A stretch of DNA of 64,000 bases from Flavobacterium shii (GTDB lineage Bacteria > Bacteroidota > Bacteroidia > Flavobacteriales > Flavobacteriaceae). Where the stretch lies: positions 186,001-250,000 of the forward strand of contig NZ_JAOZEW010000003.1 in assembly GCF_025847235.1 (NCBI RefSeq). Reading direction: 5' to 3'. Below the pieces are notes generated by a model. That model saw only the letters and a list, made by a program, of their open reading frames with translations. It did not search any database and was not told where the DNA came from. Position numbers and translations under genes: made by a program. Shown here piece by piece: positions 26,651 to 35,457 of the stretch (positions are counted from its first letter, which is position 1; every line of letters starts with the position of its first letter).

Positions 26651-27037
26651 TTATACCCAAGCATTATCAAATTCTCCTCCGCCCATCGAAATCTTACGAG
26701 CAGAGATCATAAAAGTTTCCGTTAAAGGAGTTGCACTGTTATGATCAAAGTTCTCTTTGTACTTAACCATGTAAGCTTCTGTAAACTTCAACTCTTTTAA
26801 AGTAGCATTCGAATCACGTTTGATGAATTTTACTGACCCGTCTTTTCTTTCGAAATTATTGGTCATCCATTCGAACAATTCAGTGCTACCAGTTGACTCT
26901 ACCTCAAGCATGATTCTACCACCACGTGTTACCGTAGATGGACGCCCAGAAGCATCTGTTTCTTGAGCTAAATCATAACTTACATTTAATACTTTGTAGT
27001 CCTTACCGGCTACTGTTAACGATGTTAAAAACGACAT
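26651..27037 (-). CDS. tssD: T6SS tube protein Hcp/TssD, main copy
   Basis: This is a 128-residue Hcp of the Bacteroidota type (TssD family), beta-rich with a central helix. Conserved-looking parts are YDLAQETDASGRPSTVTRGG and the ending GGGEFDNAWV. It forms the tube that the TssBC sheath expels. It is flanked by its own terminator downstream and a 170-base AT-rich gap upstream, so it is probably a single-gene, highly expressed unit, as is common for hcp. Confidence 0.88.
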   Translation of the reverse strand: MSFLTSLTVAGKDYKVLNVSYDLAQETDASGRPSTVTRGGRIMLEVESTGSTELFEWMTNNFERKDGSVKFIKRDSNATLKELKFTEAYMVKYKENFDHNSATPLTETFMISARKISMGGGEFDNAWV

Positions 27038-27207
27038 AATAAAAATTTTTTAATTATTAATTTATTTATTTATACTGTAAATATATACAAAAAATCTTGT
27101 TATAATATATTTTTTAATAAAATTTTATTTACACTATTAACAGTTTATGATTTTAGAAATCAAAAACATAGCTAACCCCTTGTATTTAGTACTGAGACGA
27201 GTATCTT

Positions 27208-27639
27208 TTATTTATAGGATAATGGTCCTACAAAAAAATATCCTCTGAAATCAAAATCCCTGTTGGTACTTTTTATTGTTGCTTCAATAATAATATCAAC
27301 TCTTTTTTTGGCTCTGCTTACATCATCAAGTACATATTTAGCTTCAGTTAATTCGACATTAAGTTCATTAATTTTAATCCTTCCCTCATGAAGCAGTAAA
27401 GATTGTTTCATCGTTTTGGAGATTATCTCTTTTAATGTATTCTCATTCATTAACAAATCAAAATCAATTTCCCAGATTTTAGACCCAAAAGTCTCATCAA
27501 ATTTGCATTCTCCAAATGTGGTTGTTGCCAGCAATATTACTTGTTGCGCAATAGAATGTTCTATTGAAGTTTTTTCCAGTTCCTTTTTCTGAATGATCGC
27601 ATTAAAATCTATAGGCAATTTATAAAAAGCTCCTTTCAT
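27208..27639 (-). CDS. tssE: T6SS baseplate subunit TssE (gp25-like)
   Basis: This 143-residue protein fits the GPW/gp25 family: an N-terminal region (FYKLPIDFNAIIQ), a helix with SIEHSIAQQVILLATTTFGE, then FDETFGSKIWEIDFDLLMNE. Next come a helix (TLKEIISKTMKQSLLLHEGRIK) and a beta-rich end. The family hallmark R-S-x-x-x-N-Y-G is not conserved, but the E-x-G-S-x-I/L-W-E-x-D pattern fits gp25. It connects wedge and sheath in the baseplate. The stop of the upstream neighbour is 11 bases away. Confidence 0.75.
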   Translation of the reverse strand: MKGAFYKLPIDFNAIIQKKELEKTSIEHSIAQQVILLATTTFGECKFDETFGSKIWEIDFDLLMNENTLKEIISKTMKQSLLLHEGRIKINELNVELTEAKYVLDDVSRAKKRVDIIIEATIKSTNRDFDFRGYFFVGPLSYK

Positions 27640-27650
27640 CTATTTTATTT

Positions 27651-28364
27651 TTAAATATAAATCAACCTATCCGTTTGTCCTTGTTTATTTGTTTCCATTG
27701 CCTTCGAAACTTGCTTTCTCTTAATTACATGAAGTTTAACTTTTGGCGTAAGCTTTAAAAATTTCTCCCGATATAAAATATCACCTATAAAACGTTGTCC
27801 TTTTTTTTCATCGACAATGATGAAATAACTAGTTCCTTTTTCGACTTTAAGTGTATTTATATCACCTGCAAAAATTTGTATGTTTTGCTCTTCTTTTCTA
27901 AAAGTATAAGTGAGCTCTTCGTGAGTTAATTTCCTGTGTTTAGAAATATCGAATGTCTCTATTTCTTCTTTTAAAGGCTCAAAAGGAATATTCTCGAAAA
28001 GGAAATTTTTAGTAGCCAAAAATTTTAATCCCAAGAAACTCCATAACCCTTTTTTGGTCGTTTGTTCTTTAAAAAAATAAGTGTCTCGGGTAACTTTATA
28101 TATTTCTTTTTCATTCGTTTTATCATCTGTAACTATCATCTGATATGTTGGAATCTCTATCTCTGCAGGAATTTCGGCCCCTTTAAAATGTGTCTTTAAA
28201 TTTACTGATCCTACTTGTTGTTCGGAGATCGTTATACTGATAGTATGCTGTTTCATGGCAGAATCTGTGCGAACAACAACTTTGCCTTCGCCACTTCCTG
28301 CATAAAAAACAGAACCCTTATTATCTGTAAGTCCTAATGAAAGATTTAATTCCGGGATTGGCAT
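27651..28364 (-). CDS. T6SS-associated beta-rich protein of unknown function
   Basis: This 237-residue protein has no signal peptide or membrane helix and is predicted to be mostly beta. Features include the N-terminal MPIPELNLSLGLTDNKG, an acidic middle (PLKEEIETFDISKHRK) and a basic end (KLHVIKRKQVSKAMETNKQ). It is not one of the widely conserved Tss proteins that I can recognise. Its placement 11 bases before tssE suggests a baseplate-associated or lineage-specific component of T6SSiii. Confidence 0.6.
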   Translation of the reverse strand: MPIPELNLSLGLTDNKGSVFYAGSGEGKVVVRTDSAMKQHTISITISEQQVGSVNLKTHFKGAEIPAEIEIPTYQMIVTDDKTNEKEIYKVTRDTYFFKEQTTKKGLWSFLGLKFLATKNFLFENIPFEPLKEEIETFDISKHRKLTHEELTYTFRKEEQNIQIFAGDINTLKVEKGTSYFIIVDEKKGQRFIGDILYREKFLKLTPKVKLHVIKRKQVSKAMETNKQGQTDRLIYI

Positions 28365-28446
28365 ATTTAGATTTTATAATAAATTAAACTTTAATTTTTC
28401 TTTAAAACAGAGCTTATAATGTTGCTATTTAAAATTGCAAACTCTT

Positions 28447-28971
28447 CTATTTTCGCTTGATTCTATACAATTTCAGACAGTGTAAATATTCTTTTAAATT
28501 TTGATTATCGACAGCAGTTGGACTGAATTCATAATCTCTTTTAAGTGTGAAAAATTTTATTGTTTTAATATCATTATTCATTAACTTTTTTCTATCTCTT
28601 CTTGTGAGTTGCACAGCTGCTGTCCCATCACAATTTACCGCAAACTCATTTTTTAAGATATACATATCTCCATTTTTAAAATAAAGCTCCAACGGTTGTT
28701 TTTGTTTTACACACACATTGTCTGTAAAGATTTTAAAATATAAGTATATACTACTTTTCCTTTTCCCAAGTTGAAATACAGCATATTCATAATCTTCATT
28801 AAAAACACGCAGCAAAATTGGTGGCGCGCTTGCAAAAAGTTTACCCGAAAGCAATAATTCGTTTTGCGAAATAGGGCAATTTAAAGTATCAATCGCTCTT
28901 ATTTTTTGTGCTTTAACCGAACTTGAAATCGAAAACAATAGGATTAAAAATAAAATTTTAAATACGTTCAT
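28447..28971 (-). CDS. Exported protein of unknown function in T6SS cluster
   Basis: This 174-residue protein has a signal peptide (MNVFKILFLILLFSISSSVKAQ, cleavage after KAQ), so it should be periplasmic. The mature part is beta-rich and basic at the C-terminus (CLKLYRIKRK). It contains three Cys residues that could form disulphides. It lies between tssC and the tssE group, separated from tssC by a terminator. It may be one of the accessory envelope components of T6SSiii, whose membrane complex is still poorly defined. No family recognised. Confidence 0.6.
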   Translation of the reverse strand: MNVFKILFLILLFSISSSVKAQKIRAIDTLNCPISQNELLLSGKLFASAPPILLRVFNEDYEYAVFQLGKRKSSIYLYFKIFTDNVCVKQKQPLELYFKNGDMYILKNEFAVNCDGTAAVQLTRRDRKKLMNNDIKTIKFFTLKRDYEFSPTAVDNQNLKEYLHCLKLYRIKRK

Positions 28972-29018
28972 GAATTTGAATTATTTAGTTTGACCATTCA
29001 AAGGGTCAATATTGGTTT

Positions 29019-29056
29019 AAAAAAGGAAACACATTAAAACTGTGTTTCCTTTTTTT
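29019..29056 (-). terminator. Terminator downstream of tssC
   Basis: AAAAAAGGAAACACA pairs with TGTGTTTCCTTTTTT around a seven-base loop, a perfect 15-bp stem with a T run usable in either direction. It ends the tssO-tssB-tssC transcript. Confidence 0.85.
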
Positions 29057-29071
29057 ATTTTACTACAACTA

Positions 29072-30448
29072 TTATTTTTGTTCGTAATCAGTATCCCATT
29101 CTGTTCCGTCATCACCTTTATGACCGTCCATTTTTATAAGGAAGTTTTTAGCTGGGAAATATGGTTTCATGTGAATATCCATATATATTCTATCCTTTTG
29201 GATTGGATCTTGTTCGAATCTACGAATCTCGAAGTTCTCGATTAATTTATCCGGACCAGTAATCCCATCAAGGAAACTAACGATTTGATTCATTATTTCT
29301 TTACGAGTCTTAGCAGTAAAGTTTTCGAAAGCACGACGATTAAGGAAATCCATTAATACTTTGGTCACATAATCAAATACACGAACTACCGAATAAGTTT
29401 GCAATCCTAAGTTATCTCCACTAAACAATGTTTTGGCAGAGAAAGCCATTACTTTACCATACTCATTTACCATAGGAACCAATCCTAAGTTTTCAAGATT
29501 TGCAATTTCGCTTTTCTTAAGGTCAAATTTCACACCATCAACTTCATTGATACCACCGAATTTTTTACCAGCAGTAACCTGAGACATTAATGTTTTGTAA
29601 ATTTTTCCAGCAAGTGCTGCCGATGGAGCAATATGTAAATCTTCATTTTCTCCAATTTGGTCAAATCTTCCACGTCCTACTAACCAGTTACATGTCATGA
29701 TCACATTGGAACGATATACATCACCTCCTGTTAAAGAAGCAGCATCGAACATTTCCATTACATCATCCGGTTCATCAAGATGTTCGAAATCGGTAACCAA
29801 CATTACTTTATTTTCATGTGCAATTTTTGCCCATTTTTCGATTACTTTATTTGATCCTAAATAACCTGGAATAACAAGAATACCGTAGTTATTTTTAAGA
29901 TCCAAACGATCGTAATTATCTACCAATTCAGAGTGAATTGCATCAATAAAACGTGTATTATCAAGGTCTTTTAATTGCTCTAAATCGGCATTTACGATTG
30001 TAACATTTTTTACTTTATCTGTTTCTGTATTTTTGAAAAACAAAGCAATCGTTCTGTATGCTGCTTCGATTTCTCTTGTATCTTCAACAGCTTTTACCAG
30101 ATTCTTTTTTAATAAAGCTTCCGATTCTTTGCATTTATCTTCACTTTGAGCAACCATATCAGTCAAAGCCTCATTGTTACTTAAAACCGAAGCCCAAAGT
30201 TCTAATGTCTTTTTAAGTGTTTCTCTTTCTTTGGTTTTATTTACTTCTCCAAGGAAAATTTTTCTTCTTGCTTTTCTCTCCGGATTAAGATTTTGGATGC
30301 CTTCAATCGACATTTCCAACAAATCAAACCCTCCGTATTTGTCCAGTTTTTCAATGTTTTTTTCAATAGAAGAACCTCCTCCTGCTACTTTACGTTCTAA
30401 TACTGCTGTATCAACGTCATTACTCTTATATGCTTCTTTATTTGACAT
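29072..30448 (-). CDS. tssC: T6SS sheath large subunit TssC (VipB-like)
   Basis: This 458-residue protein has sheath-family features: residues 130-230 with NNEALTDMVAQSEDKCKESE, then ILVIPGYLGSNKVIEKWAKI. C-terminal conserved parts are FDYVTKVLMDFLNRRAFEN and RRFEQDPIQKDRIYMDIHMK. It is the Bacteroidota TssC type (DUF5458), somewhat shorter than proteobacterial TssC. With TssB it builds the contractile sheath recycled by ClpV. The tssB gene ends 23 bases upstream. Confidence 0.92.
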   Translation of the reverse strand: MSNKEAYKSNDVDTAVLERKVAGGGSSIEKNIEKLDKYGGFDLLEMSIEGIQNLNPERKARRKIFLGEVNKTKERETLKKTLELWASVLSNNEALTDMVAQSEDKCKESEALLKKNLVKAVEDTREIEAAYRTIALFFKNTETDKVKNVTIVNADLEQLKDLDNTRFIDAIHSELVDNYDRLDLKNNYGILVIPGYLGSNKVIEKWAKIAHENKVMLVTDFEHLDEPDDVMEMFDAASLTGGDVYRSNVIMTCNWLVGRGRFDQIGENEDLHIAPSAALAGKIYKTLMSQVTAGKKFGGINEVDGVKFDLKKSEIANLENLGLVPMVNEYGKVMAFSAKTLFSGDNLGLQTYSVVRVFDYVTKVLMDFLNRRAFENFTAKTRKEIMNQIVSFLDGITGPDKLIENFEIRRFEQDPIQKDRIYMDIHMKPYFPAKNFLIKMDGHKGDDGTEWDTDYEQK

Positions 30449-30471
30449 ACTTTCTATTTTTTTAAAATTTC

Positions 30472-30921
30472 TTATTTATTCTCTTTCAATTCATTAATTA
30501 GAGTTCCAAGACTTTCTAATAATGCTTTCTTAGCTTCAGGATCTTCTAATGCTGATTTTAAAATTTTATTAGATTTTAACTGACGAATAATTTTTTGATA
30601 TTGATCTTTTTCTGTTTCCAAATCAGATAAAAAATTACTTTGCGCCGTGATTCCGTTTATACCAAAATCACCTAAATTTTTAAATTTCAAAGCCTCAACT
30701 TTAGTAGCTCCGTCTATTGTTTCAAAATTTACTTTTACCTCTGGTTTAAAATGTTCAAATGCTTTCTCAACACTCGTAATTCCTTCTACCAATTCTGGTT
30801 TAACAGGTGCGTCTACAGTTAATTTTTGAGCAACAAGTGTTCTGTTTTGAGGGATTGCAATGATTGCTTCATCTGCATCTAATTTTACTTCATTACCTCC
30901 AATTCCATAATTTGATAACAT
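30472..30921 (-). CDS. tssB: T6SS sheath small subunit TssB (VipA-like)
   Basis: This 149-residue protein is the partner of TssC. It begins MLSNYGIGGNEVKLDADEAI, contains the typical small-subunit middle (FKPEVKVNFETIDGATKVEA) and ends in a helical, charged C-terminus (QKIIRQLKSNKILKSALEDP). It is the size of family members in Bacteroidota. It lies in the order tssO-tssB-tssC with short gaps. Confidence 0.9.
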   Translation of the reverse strand: MLSNYGIGGNEVKLDADEAIIAIPQNRTLVAQKLTVDAPVKPELVEGITSVEKAFEHFKPEVKVNFETIDGATKVEALKFKNLGDFGINGITAQSNFLSDLETEKDQYQKIIRQLKSNKILKSALEDPEAKKALLESLGTLINELKENK

Positions 30922-30975
30922 AATTTTTTAATTTTAAATGATTAGTTTATTGATTCGTTTTACTCTAATTTCTTA

Positions 30976-31488
30976 TTATTGATTTTGATAAATCTGGCGA
31001 CAAACATCCAGATCCCTGCTTACTTTTTCCAACTCTTCTTTATACGTTTTAGCCGATTGGTTTAAACTATCTATTAAATGAGAGTTATGCGTAAGACTTC
31101 TAATTTGTTTTTTATAGTCGATGATATTCTTGTAAGCCAAGATTACATTGTTATATAGTTTTTTATTCTCAGTAGTATCTTTTGGTATTTTTTGATAAAC
31201 ATTGGCTATCATTACATTTGCCAAACGTTGCTGAAAATCATTATCTACTTTTGGTGCATTAATAGAATCAATAGTCATTCTGATACTATCAACTTTTACC
31301 GAGAAATTAGTTTGATAATCATATTCTCTTTTCATCATTTCATTCTCTGCCTTTAGCATTTTATTCTCTGCCATAGGCATATAAAAATTAAAGGATGAAG
31401 CAATTAATGTTACTGAAAAAATTAGGATAAAGGCTACTAGGAAAGCTAAAAATGCTTTCTGGCGTTCTGATTTGTTTAATACTTCCAT
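30976..31488 (-). CDS. tssO: T6SSiii membrane protein TssO
   Basis: This 170-residue protein has one N-terminal membrane helix (about residues 14-35: FLVAFILIFSVTLIASSFNF) after a short basic cytoplasmic tail, then a long periplasmic region with coiled-coil character (ENKMLKAENEMMKREYDYQT, then QIRSLTHNSHLIDSLNQS). It matches the plan of TssO, one of the genes specific to T6SSiii and thought to replace part of the TssJLM membrane complex. Neighbours are tssK upstream (21 bases) and tssB downstream. Confidence 0.82.
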   Translation of the reverse strand: MEVLNKSERQKAFLAFLVAFILIFSVTLIASSFNFYMPMAENKMLKAENEMMKREYDYQTNFSVKVDSIRMTIDSINAPKVDNDFQQRLANVMIANVYQKIPKDTTENKKLYNNVILAYKNIIDYKKQIRSLTHNSHLIDSLNQSAKTYKEELEKVSRDLDVCRQIYQNQ

Positions 31489-31509
31489 AAATTTTGTTAC
31501 TATTATTTT

Positions 31510-32679
31510 TTAATCTTTTATAAAGAAACTATGTCGTTTCGGGTTATGAACAATATCTTTTTTGTCTGTCTCGGCAACAAATAATTCGATATTCTCTTTT
31601 TTCTTCCCTATATAATCCAGCTTACTCAAGGTCTCGAACAACTTCTCTATTTTTACCAGAAACTTCATTGTTAATGTTGCTGTTTTATCTATATGCACAT
31701 GATCGTAACCTGCATTGATAAGCGATGTAAACAATATTTCCAAATCCCCTTGTGAGAGATCACACCACTCGGCAAAGTAATTTAGCAGCTCTTCTTTTCC
31801 TGCTCCAGACTTTGAATCAATGAAATTTTTCATCACTCTTGCAAATGATACCACAGTACTTAACATTGCTGCCGGATGTTGGTGCAATGAGAACCAACGA
31901 AACTGTGTTAAACAGTTCCCTAAATAATATCCTGTATTATCTGCCAATTGCATCATTGTATGTGCCAAAAGACCCGTTTGCTGGATTCGGTTGATCTTTT
32001 GAGAAATCTGTACCGAATAAATCTCTATTTGTCCAAATGTGCGTGCAATTTGTGCTTGCATATCCACTAGTTTTGGATGGCAAGCCACCGTAACCGATGA
32101 CGGGATATAATCCTCATCAAGAACAGTTGTATCACCAACCTGTACTTTACCTATTGCCAAATAAAATCCTCCGTACCCAATTCCTGAGCGAAATTCATCG
32201 GCTTTAATCAAGTGAAGTTTATATTCTGGTTGTGTGTAAGGATATCTTGGCGGAACTTCCTCTGGGTCTGGCTCTCCAAACGGAATTCTTTTCTTAGAAT
32301 TAACCGATATACACGCTAATAACACCAATTGTTCTCCTTCTTTTATCTGGTAGGTATCCTCCGGATATGGAACCTGAAGATCCAATGTATCTGTATTACT
32401 CTTGCTTATTTCTATTCTTGACCCATTTGGGGTAATAGCATGACATTCCTCTACACGTACACGAAGTAGTTTGTGATTATCGATTCCTAATGTGATTTTT
32501 GTAGATTCCTTGTTTTGATTTCCCAAATCAAGTAATCCATAACTCATAGGTGTGGTATGAATACCTATCGCATCATTGACCAATTCGGAAACATTATCCT
32601 GCATCGATAAAAAATGACTTTTGTTTATCTTCATCCCATCGATCCAGTTTACGGGAAAATGACTTAATTTCTCTATCAT
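31510..32679 (-). CDS. tssK: T6SS baseplate subunit TssK (Bacteroidota type)
   Basis: This 389-residue protein starts FPVNWIDGMKINKSHFLSMQ, the usual TssK beginning in which WxxGMxLxxxHF is conserved. It continues with the MQLADNTGYYLGNCLTQFRW region and a C-terminal helical domain (EWCDLSQGDLEILFTSLINA). TssK links the TssEFG baseplate to the membrane complex. It is preceded by the second accessory array, so tssK and tssN/tssG have been separated by about 15 kb. Confidence 0.9.
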   Translation of the reverse strand: MIEKLSHFPVNWIDGMKINKSHFLSMQDNVSELVNDAIGIHTTPMSYGLLDLGNQNKESTKITLGIDNHKLLRVRVEECHAITPNGSRIEISKSNTDTLDLQVPYPEDTYQIKEGEQLVLLACISVNSKKRIPFGEPDPEEVPPRYPYTQPEYKLHLIKADEFRSGIGYGGFYLAIGKVQVGDTTVLDEDYIPSSVTVACHPKLVDMQAQIARTFGQIEIYSVQISQKINRIQQTGLLAHTMMQLADNTGYYLGNCLTQFRWFSLHQHPAAMLSTVVSFARVMKNFIDSKSGAGKEELLNYFAEWCDLSQGDLEILFTSLINAGYDHVHIDKTATLTMKFLVKIEKLFETLSKLDYIGKKKENIELFVAETDKKDIVHNPKRHSFFIKD

Positions 32680-32724
32680 AATTCTTTTATTTTTTTAATA
32701 ATATATAAGCTAATATCATCTTGA

Positions 32725-33699
32725 TTAGTTCACTAAATTTTCTTTTAAATTTACTTCTGAATATCCCTTTAATTCTTTTTCAAATTCTGTTACCTGCTTA
32801 GCATTTAAGATTTCATGCTTTTTATAAAACTTTGCTTTTCTATCAATTTCTTTATCGAAATAAATGCAAAAATCTTTATTATCAAGATTTCCAAATTGAT
32901 CAAAATAAATACACATGTTCCTAAAAAAATCATTTATTTTTTCTTTTACATCTCTATCAGTATCTCCATTATGCCCTATAATAGAGCAATAAATAGGTGT
33001 TGGTGAAATTTCCTCTGGAATTACTCCTTCTTCTCCCTGAATTACTGTTTTATATATTTGTGATAAATTTTTCTCATTTAATATTATTTCCTGATTAATG
33101 GTTTCACTTCCTAAATAATCAATCATTTTCCAATATTTATTACCAGGCATTTGCATAACAATTTGTACTACTATTTCACCCTTTTTCAGATTAGGAATTA
33201 GGATATTCATAGTTTTCTGAATCTCCTGCATTGGTCTGTTATAATCTAATCCATCTTCCAGATTAGTTGTATATAAAACCATATAACTTCCTGTTTTTTC
33301 AATCTCTGCTTTATATTCCTTACAGCTAAATTTTCCAATGGTGAATAAATCATCTGTCTTAGCTAAGTTTGTAATTTGAAGCACCTGAGCAGAGGAAGTA
33401 TATCCAGTAACCATTACATACTTTTGATTAAAAATTTTGCCTTGTAAATCATACCTTTTCCCTTTAAGTTCATAATAGAAATCGATATAATCACATTCAG
33501 AAAAATTAGAATTTTTATCATACTGCATATTAAAAACCGGAGACTCTATCTTATCATTATAAAATATTGAATGTATTTCGGTATCGCTACCTACTAAATA
33601 TGATAATTGTTTATTGCATTTGTAATTTATAAGTTGGCATTCAGCCAAATTTGATATTAGTAAAAAGGAAAATATAATTATATTTTTCATAGTCTTCAT
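32725..33699 (-). CDS. Exported protein of unknown function next to tssK
   Basis: This is a predicted periplasmic or surface protein of about 324 residues with signal peptide (MKNIIIFSFLLISNLAECQ). I set the start at 33699 because the ten upstream in-frame residues add nothing to the signal peptide. The start at 33690 is also possible. The mature protein contains YDLQGKIFNQKYVMVTGYTS and a Cys-rich, acidic second half (NMCIYFDQFGNLDNKDFCIY). It shares no clear repeat or domain with the other array genes. It closes the second array. Confidence 0.62.
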   Translation of the reverse strand: MKTMKNIIIFSFLLISNLAECQLINYKCNKQLSYLVGSDTEIHSIFYNDKIESPVFNMQYDKNSNFSECDYIDFYYELKGKRYDLQGKIFNQKYVMVTGYTSSAQVLQITNLAKTDDLFTIGKFSCKEYKAEIEKTGSYMVLYTTNLEDGLDYNRPMQEIQKTMNILIPNLKKGEIVVQIVMQMPGNKYWKMIDYLGSETINQEIILNEKNLSQIYKTVIQGEEGVIPEEISPTPIYCSIIGHNGDTDRDVKEKINDFFRNMCIYFDQFGNLDNKDFCIYFDKEIDRKAKFYKKHEILNAKQVTEFEKELKGYSEVNLKENLVN

Positions 33700-33913
33700 T
33701 CTGTTTAGTTTAACCAACTGCTTGTTCATACAGTCTTATTTTTTTAATGTTTTATTGATATTCTATAAATTAATTATATTATTTCTATATAAATACTAGT
33801 ACTAGTTAACCTAATGGTCTATCTAAATAGCAAATAGTTTATTATCAAATTATTGTGATTCTTATTGGTAGTATTGATGCAGTTTATCAATTACACAAAA
33901 CCGCTCAATCAGT

Positions 33914-34240
33914 TTACTTAGTCTCTATAGTTCCATCGGAATTGATTATATACTTTATTGAAAGCTTATTTTTCTTTTTATAAACTTTATCAAAAACAGA
34001 GACTGTTAAATCCTTATTAATAACAAATGTTTTATTAACAATATCTACATCCTCAGGAGCTTCCCCATCTATATCTTGACCAATTAGTTGGTTGGAAATA
34101 ATTTTATTATCTTTTACTGTAATCAAAATAAAATTTAAAAGGTATTCTTTACTTACATCTTTTATTTGAAAAACATATGTTTCAAAATCTAAACCTGAAT
34201 TCTCAATACAATAAATTCGATCAGGTACATTTTTATTTTT
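33914..34240 (-). pseudogene. 5'-truncated copy of the lipoprotein gene at 41663
   Basis: The open frame runs from just after a stop at 34241 to the stop at 33914 and has no ATG, signal peptide or ribosome site. It reads PDRIYCIENSGLDFETYVFQ, then ITVKDNKIISNQLIG, FVINKDLTVSVFDK and IINSDGTIETK. Each block matches the C-terminal half of the lipoprotein at 41663-42274 (DEIFQINNGGLGFDSFVY, FVINKDLTINIYD, IKQDGSITKIK). It is the remains of a duplicated cassette gene, now overlapping the end of its neighbour. Confidence 0.8.
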
Positions 34241-35204
34241 TTAAGGGTAAATAAGTATCTTTATTTATAAAGAATGATTTTTTTTCACCTTCACCATTAA
34301 TATTAATGATCTCAATTTTATCTATAACTTTTCCATTTTGATAATTTTTCAAAATGTAATTAGTTTCTAAATTGCTTAAGGCTTCTTTCCAAATTCCGTC
34401 TTTACTATGATTTTTTATTTCACCTTCTTCTACTTCACTTTTATAATGATCTTGTTCTTCGGTAAAATATCTTATAATAGAGCCATCCTTTTGAATTTTA
34501 TATTTAACATAAGCAAAAACTCTTCGCATCGCATCACCCCATCCTGTAAAATATTTAATATGAATTATGTAATCGCTATCTATATAAAAGTATTTATTAT
34601 AGTCATCATACTTATTATTATATTTTTCATTAATTATATTAAGACTATGAGATAGGTTTAAATTATCAATGATTTGATTATTTGAATTTACTACTACTAA
34701 ATCGATACAATCAATAATGTTATTTTTCTCCCCATTCTTTTGGATAGAATTTACAATAAAAATTTTATTCTTATTCACATCAGGAAGATGCTTTGTAATT
34801 GCATAAAAACCTTGGTATGTACTTATTGAATCTATTGGTTGTACATAATTAAAACCAAAATCTAAGATATTTTTTTGAGGAAACTTATAAAATCCATCTA
34901 ATGGAATCTTAGCATTATCAAAAAAAGTTCGATAAGATAAAAGAAATTTTGAATCACTATTTTCTAACAAACTATTTTCATCTTCACTAACTTCAAAATC
35001 AGAACCAATCTTAGTAAAATTGTCTACCAGCATTTTATTACCAAATGGGATTTTAGAAATTACTATATTATCCAGTTTACTGAATTGACTTGATTTCGTT
35101 TGAGAATCATTCTTTTCAAATGATTCTTTGATTGTATCATTGCTTTTTTGATTGCAAGAGATGCATAAAACAGATGATAAAAATATTACTTTAAAAATTG
35201 ACAT
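34233..35204 (-). CDS. Array-2 lipoprotein of unknown function
   Basis: This 323-residue lipoprotein has signal peptide ending CISCNQ (lipobox CISC, Cys17). The mature part has two segments: an N-terminal beta-rich half (IVISKIPFGNKMLVDNFTKI) and a C-terminal half with IKNHSKDGIWKEALSN, a KDGIWKE motif as in MORN-like immunity proteins. It sits after the last, truncated copy of the hairpin repeat. Candidate immunity protein by context only. Confidence 0.62.
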   Translation of the reverse strand: MSIFKVIFLSSVLCISCNQKSNDTIKESFEKNDSQTKSSQFSKLDNIVISKIPFGNKMLVDNFTKIGSDFEVSEDENSLLENSDSKFLLSYRTFFDNAKIPLDGFYKFPQKNILDFGFNYVQPIDSISTYQGFYAITKHLPDVNKNKIFIVNSIQKNGEKNNIIDCIDLVVVNSNNQIIDNLNLSHSLNIINEKYNNKYDDYNKYFYIDSDYIIHIKYFTGWGDAMRRVFAYVKYKIQKDGSIIRYFTEEQDHYKSEVEEGEIKNHSKDGIWKEALSNLETNYILKNYQNGKVIDKIEIININGEGEKKSFFINKDTYLPLKK

Positions 35205-35359
35205 AATTATTCTTTTATTTCTATTATACTTATTTGTGTTACATCACAGTGTAAATGAACTTTATGATGACTATCTTCAGTAAAAACCTTAGCCTTAGAT
35301 GGTTTTTTAGATTCATTCCTAGTTTATAATAAAAACTCGTAAATCCAAATTTTGCCATA

Positions 35360-35411
35360 GCATCCCTCTCTTGCTAACTGTGGCTATTCTTTTCAATACG
35401 TCAATGACCTT
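35360..35411. repeat. Cassette hairpin repeat, copy 1 (truncated)
   Basis: This copy retains the half from CTCTTGCTAACTG through TCAATGACCTT but lacks the CAGTTAGCAA arm and the GGAATTC part. It therefore cannot form the hairpin. It is the outermost copy, next to tssK-proximal genes. Confidence 0.85.
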
Positions 35412-35457
35412 CTTGTATCTTTGTTCTTAAAATTCTCCTTAATTATCTATGATAGTG

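Noticed and set aside
27651..28364. Membership of the gene in the family-A/B immunity group because of its ETFDISK text
   Set aside because: Only seven residues agree and the surroundings differ (no signal peptide, no MORN-like segment).
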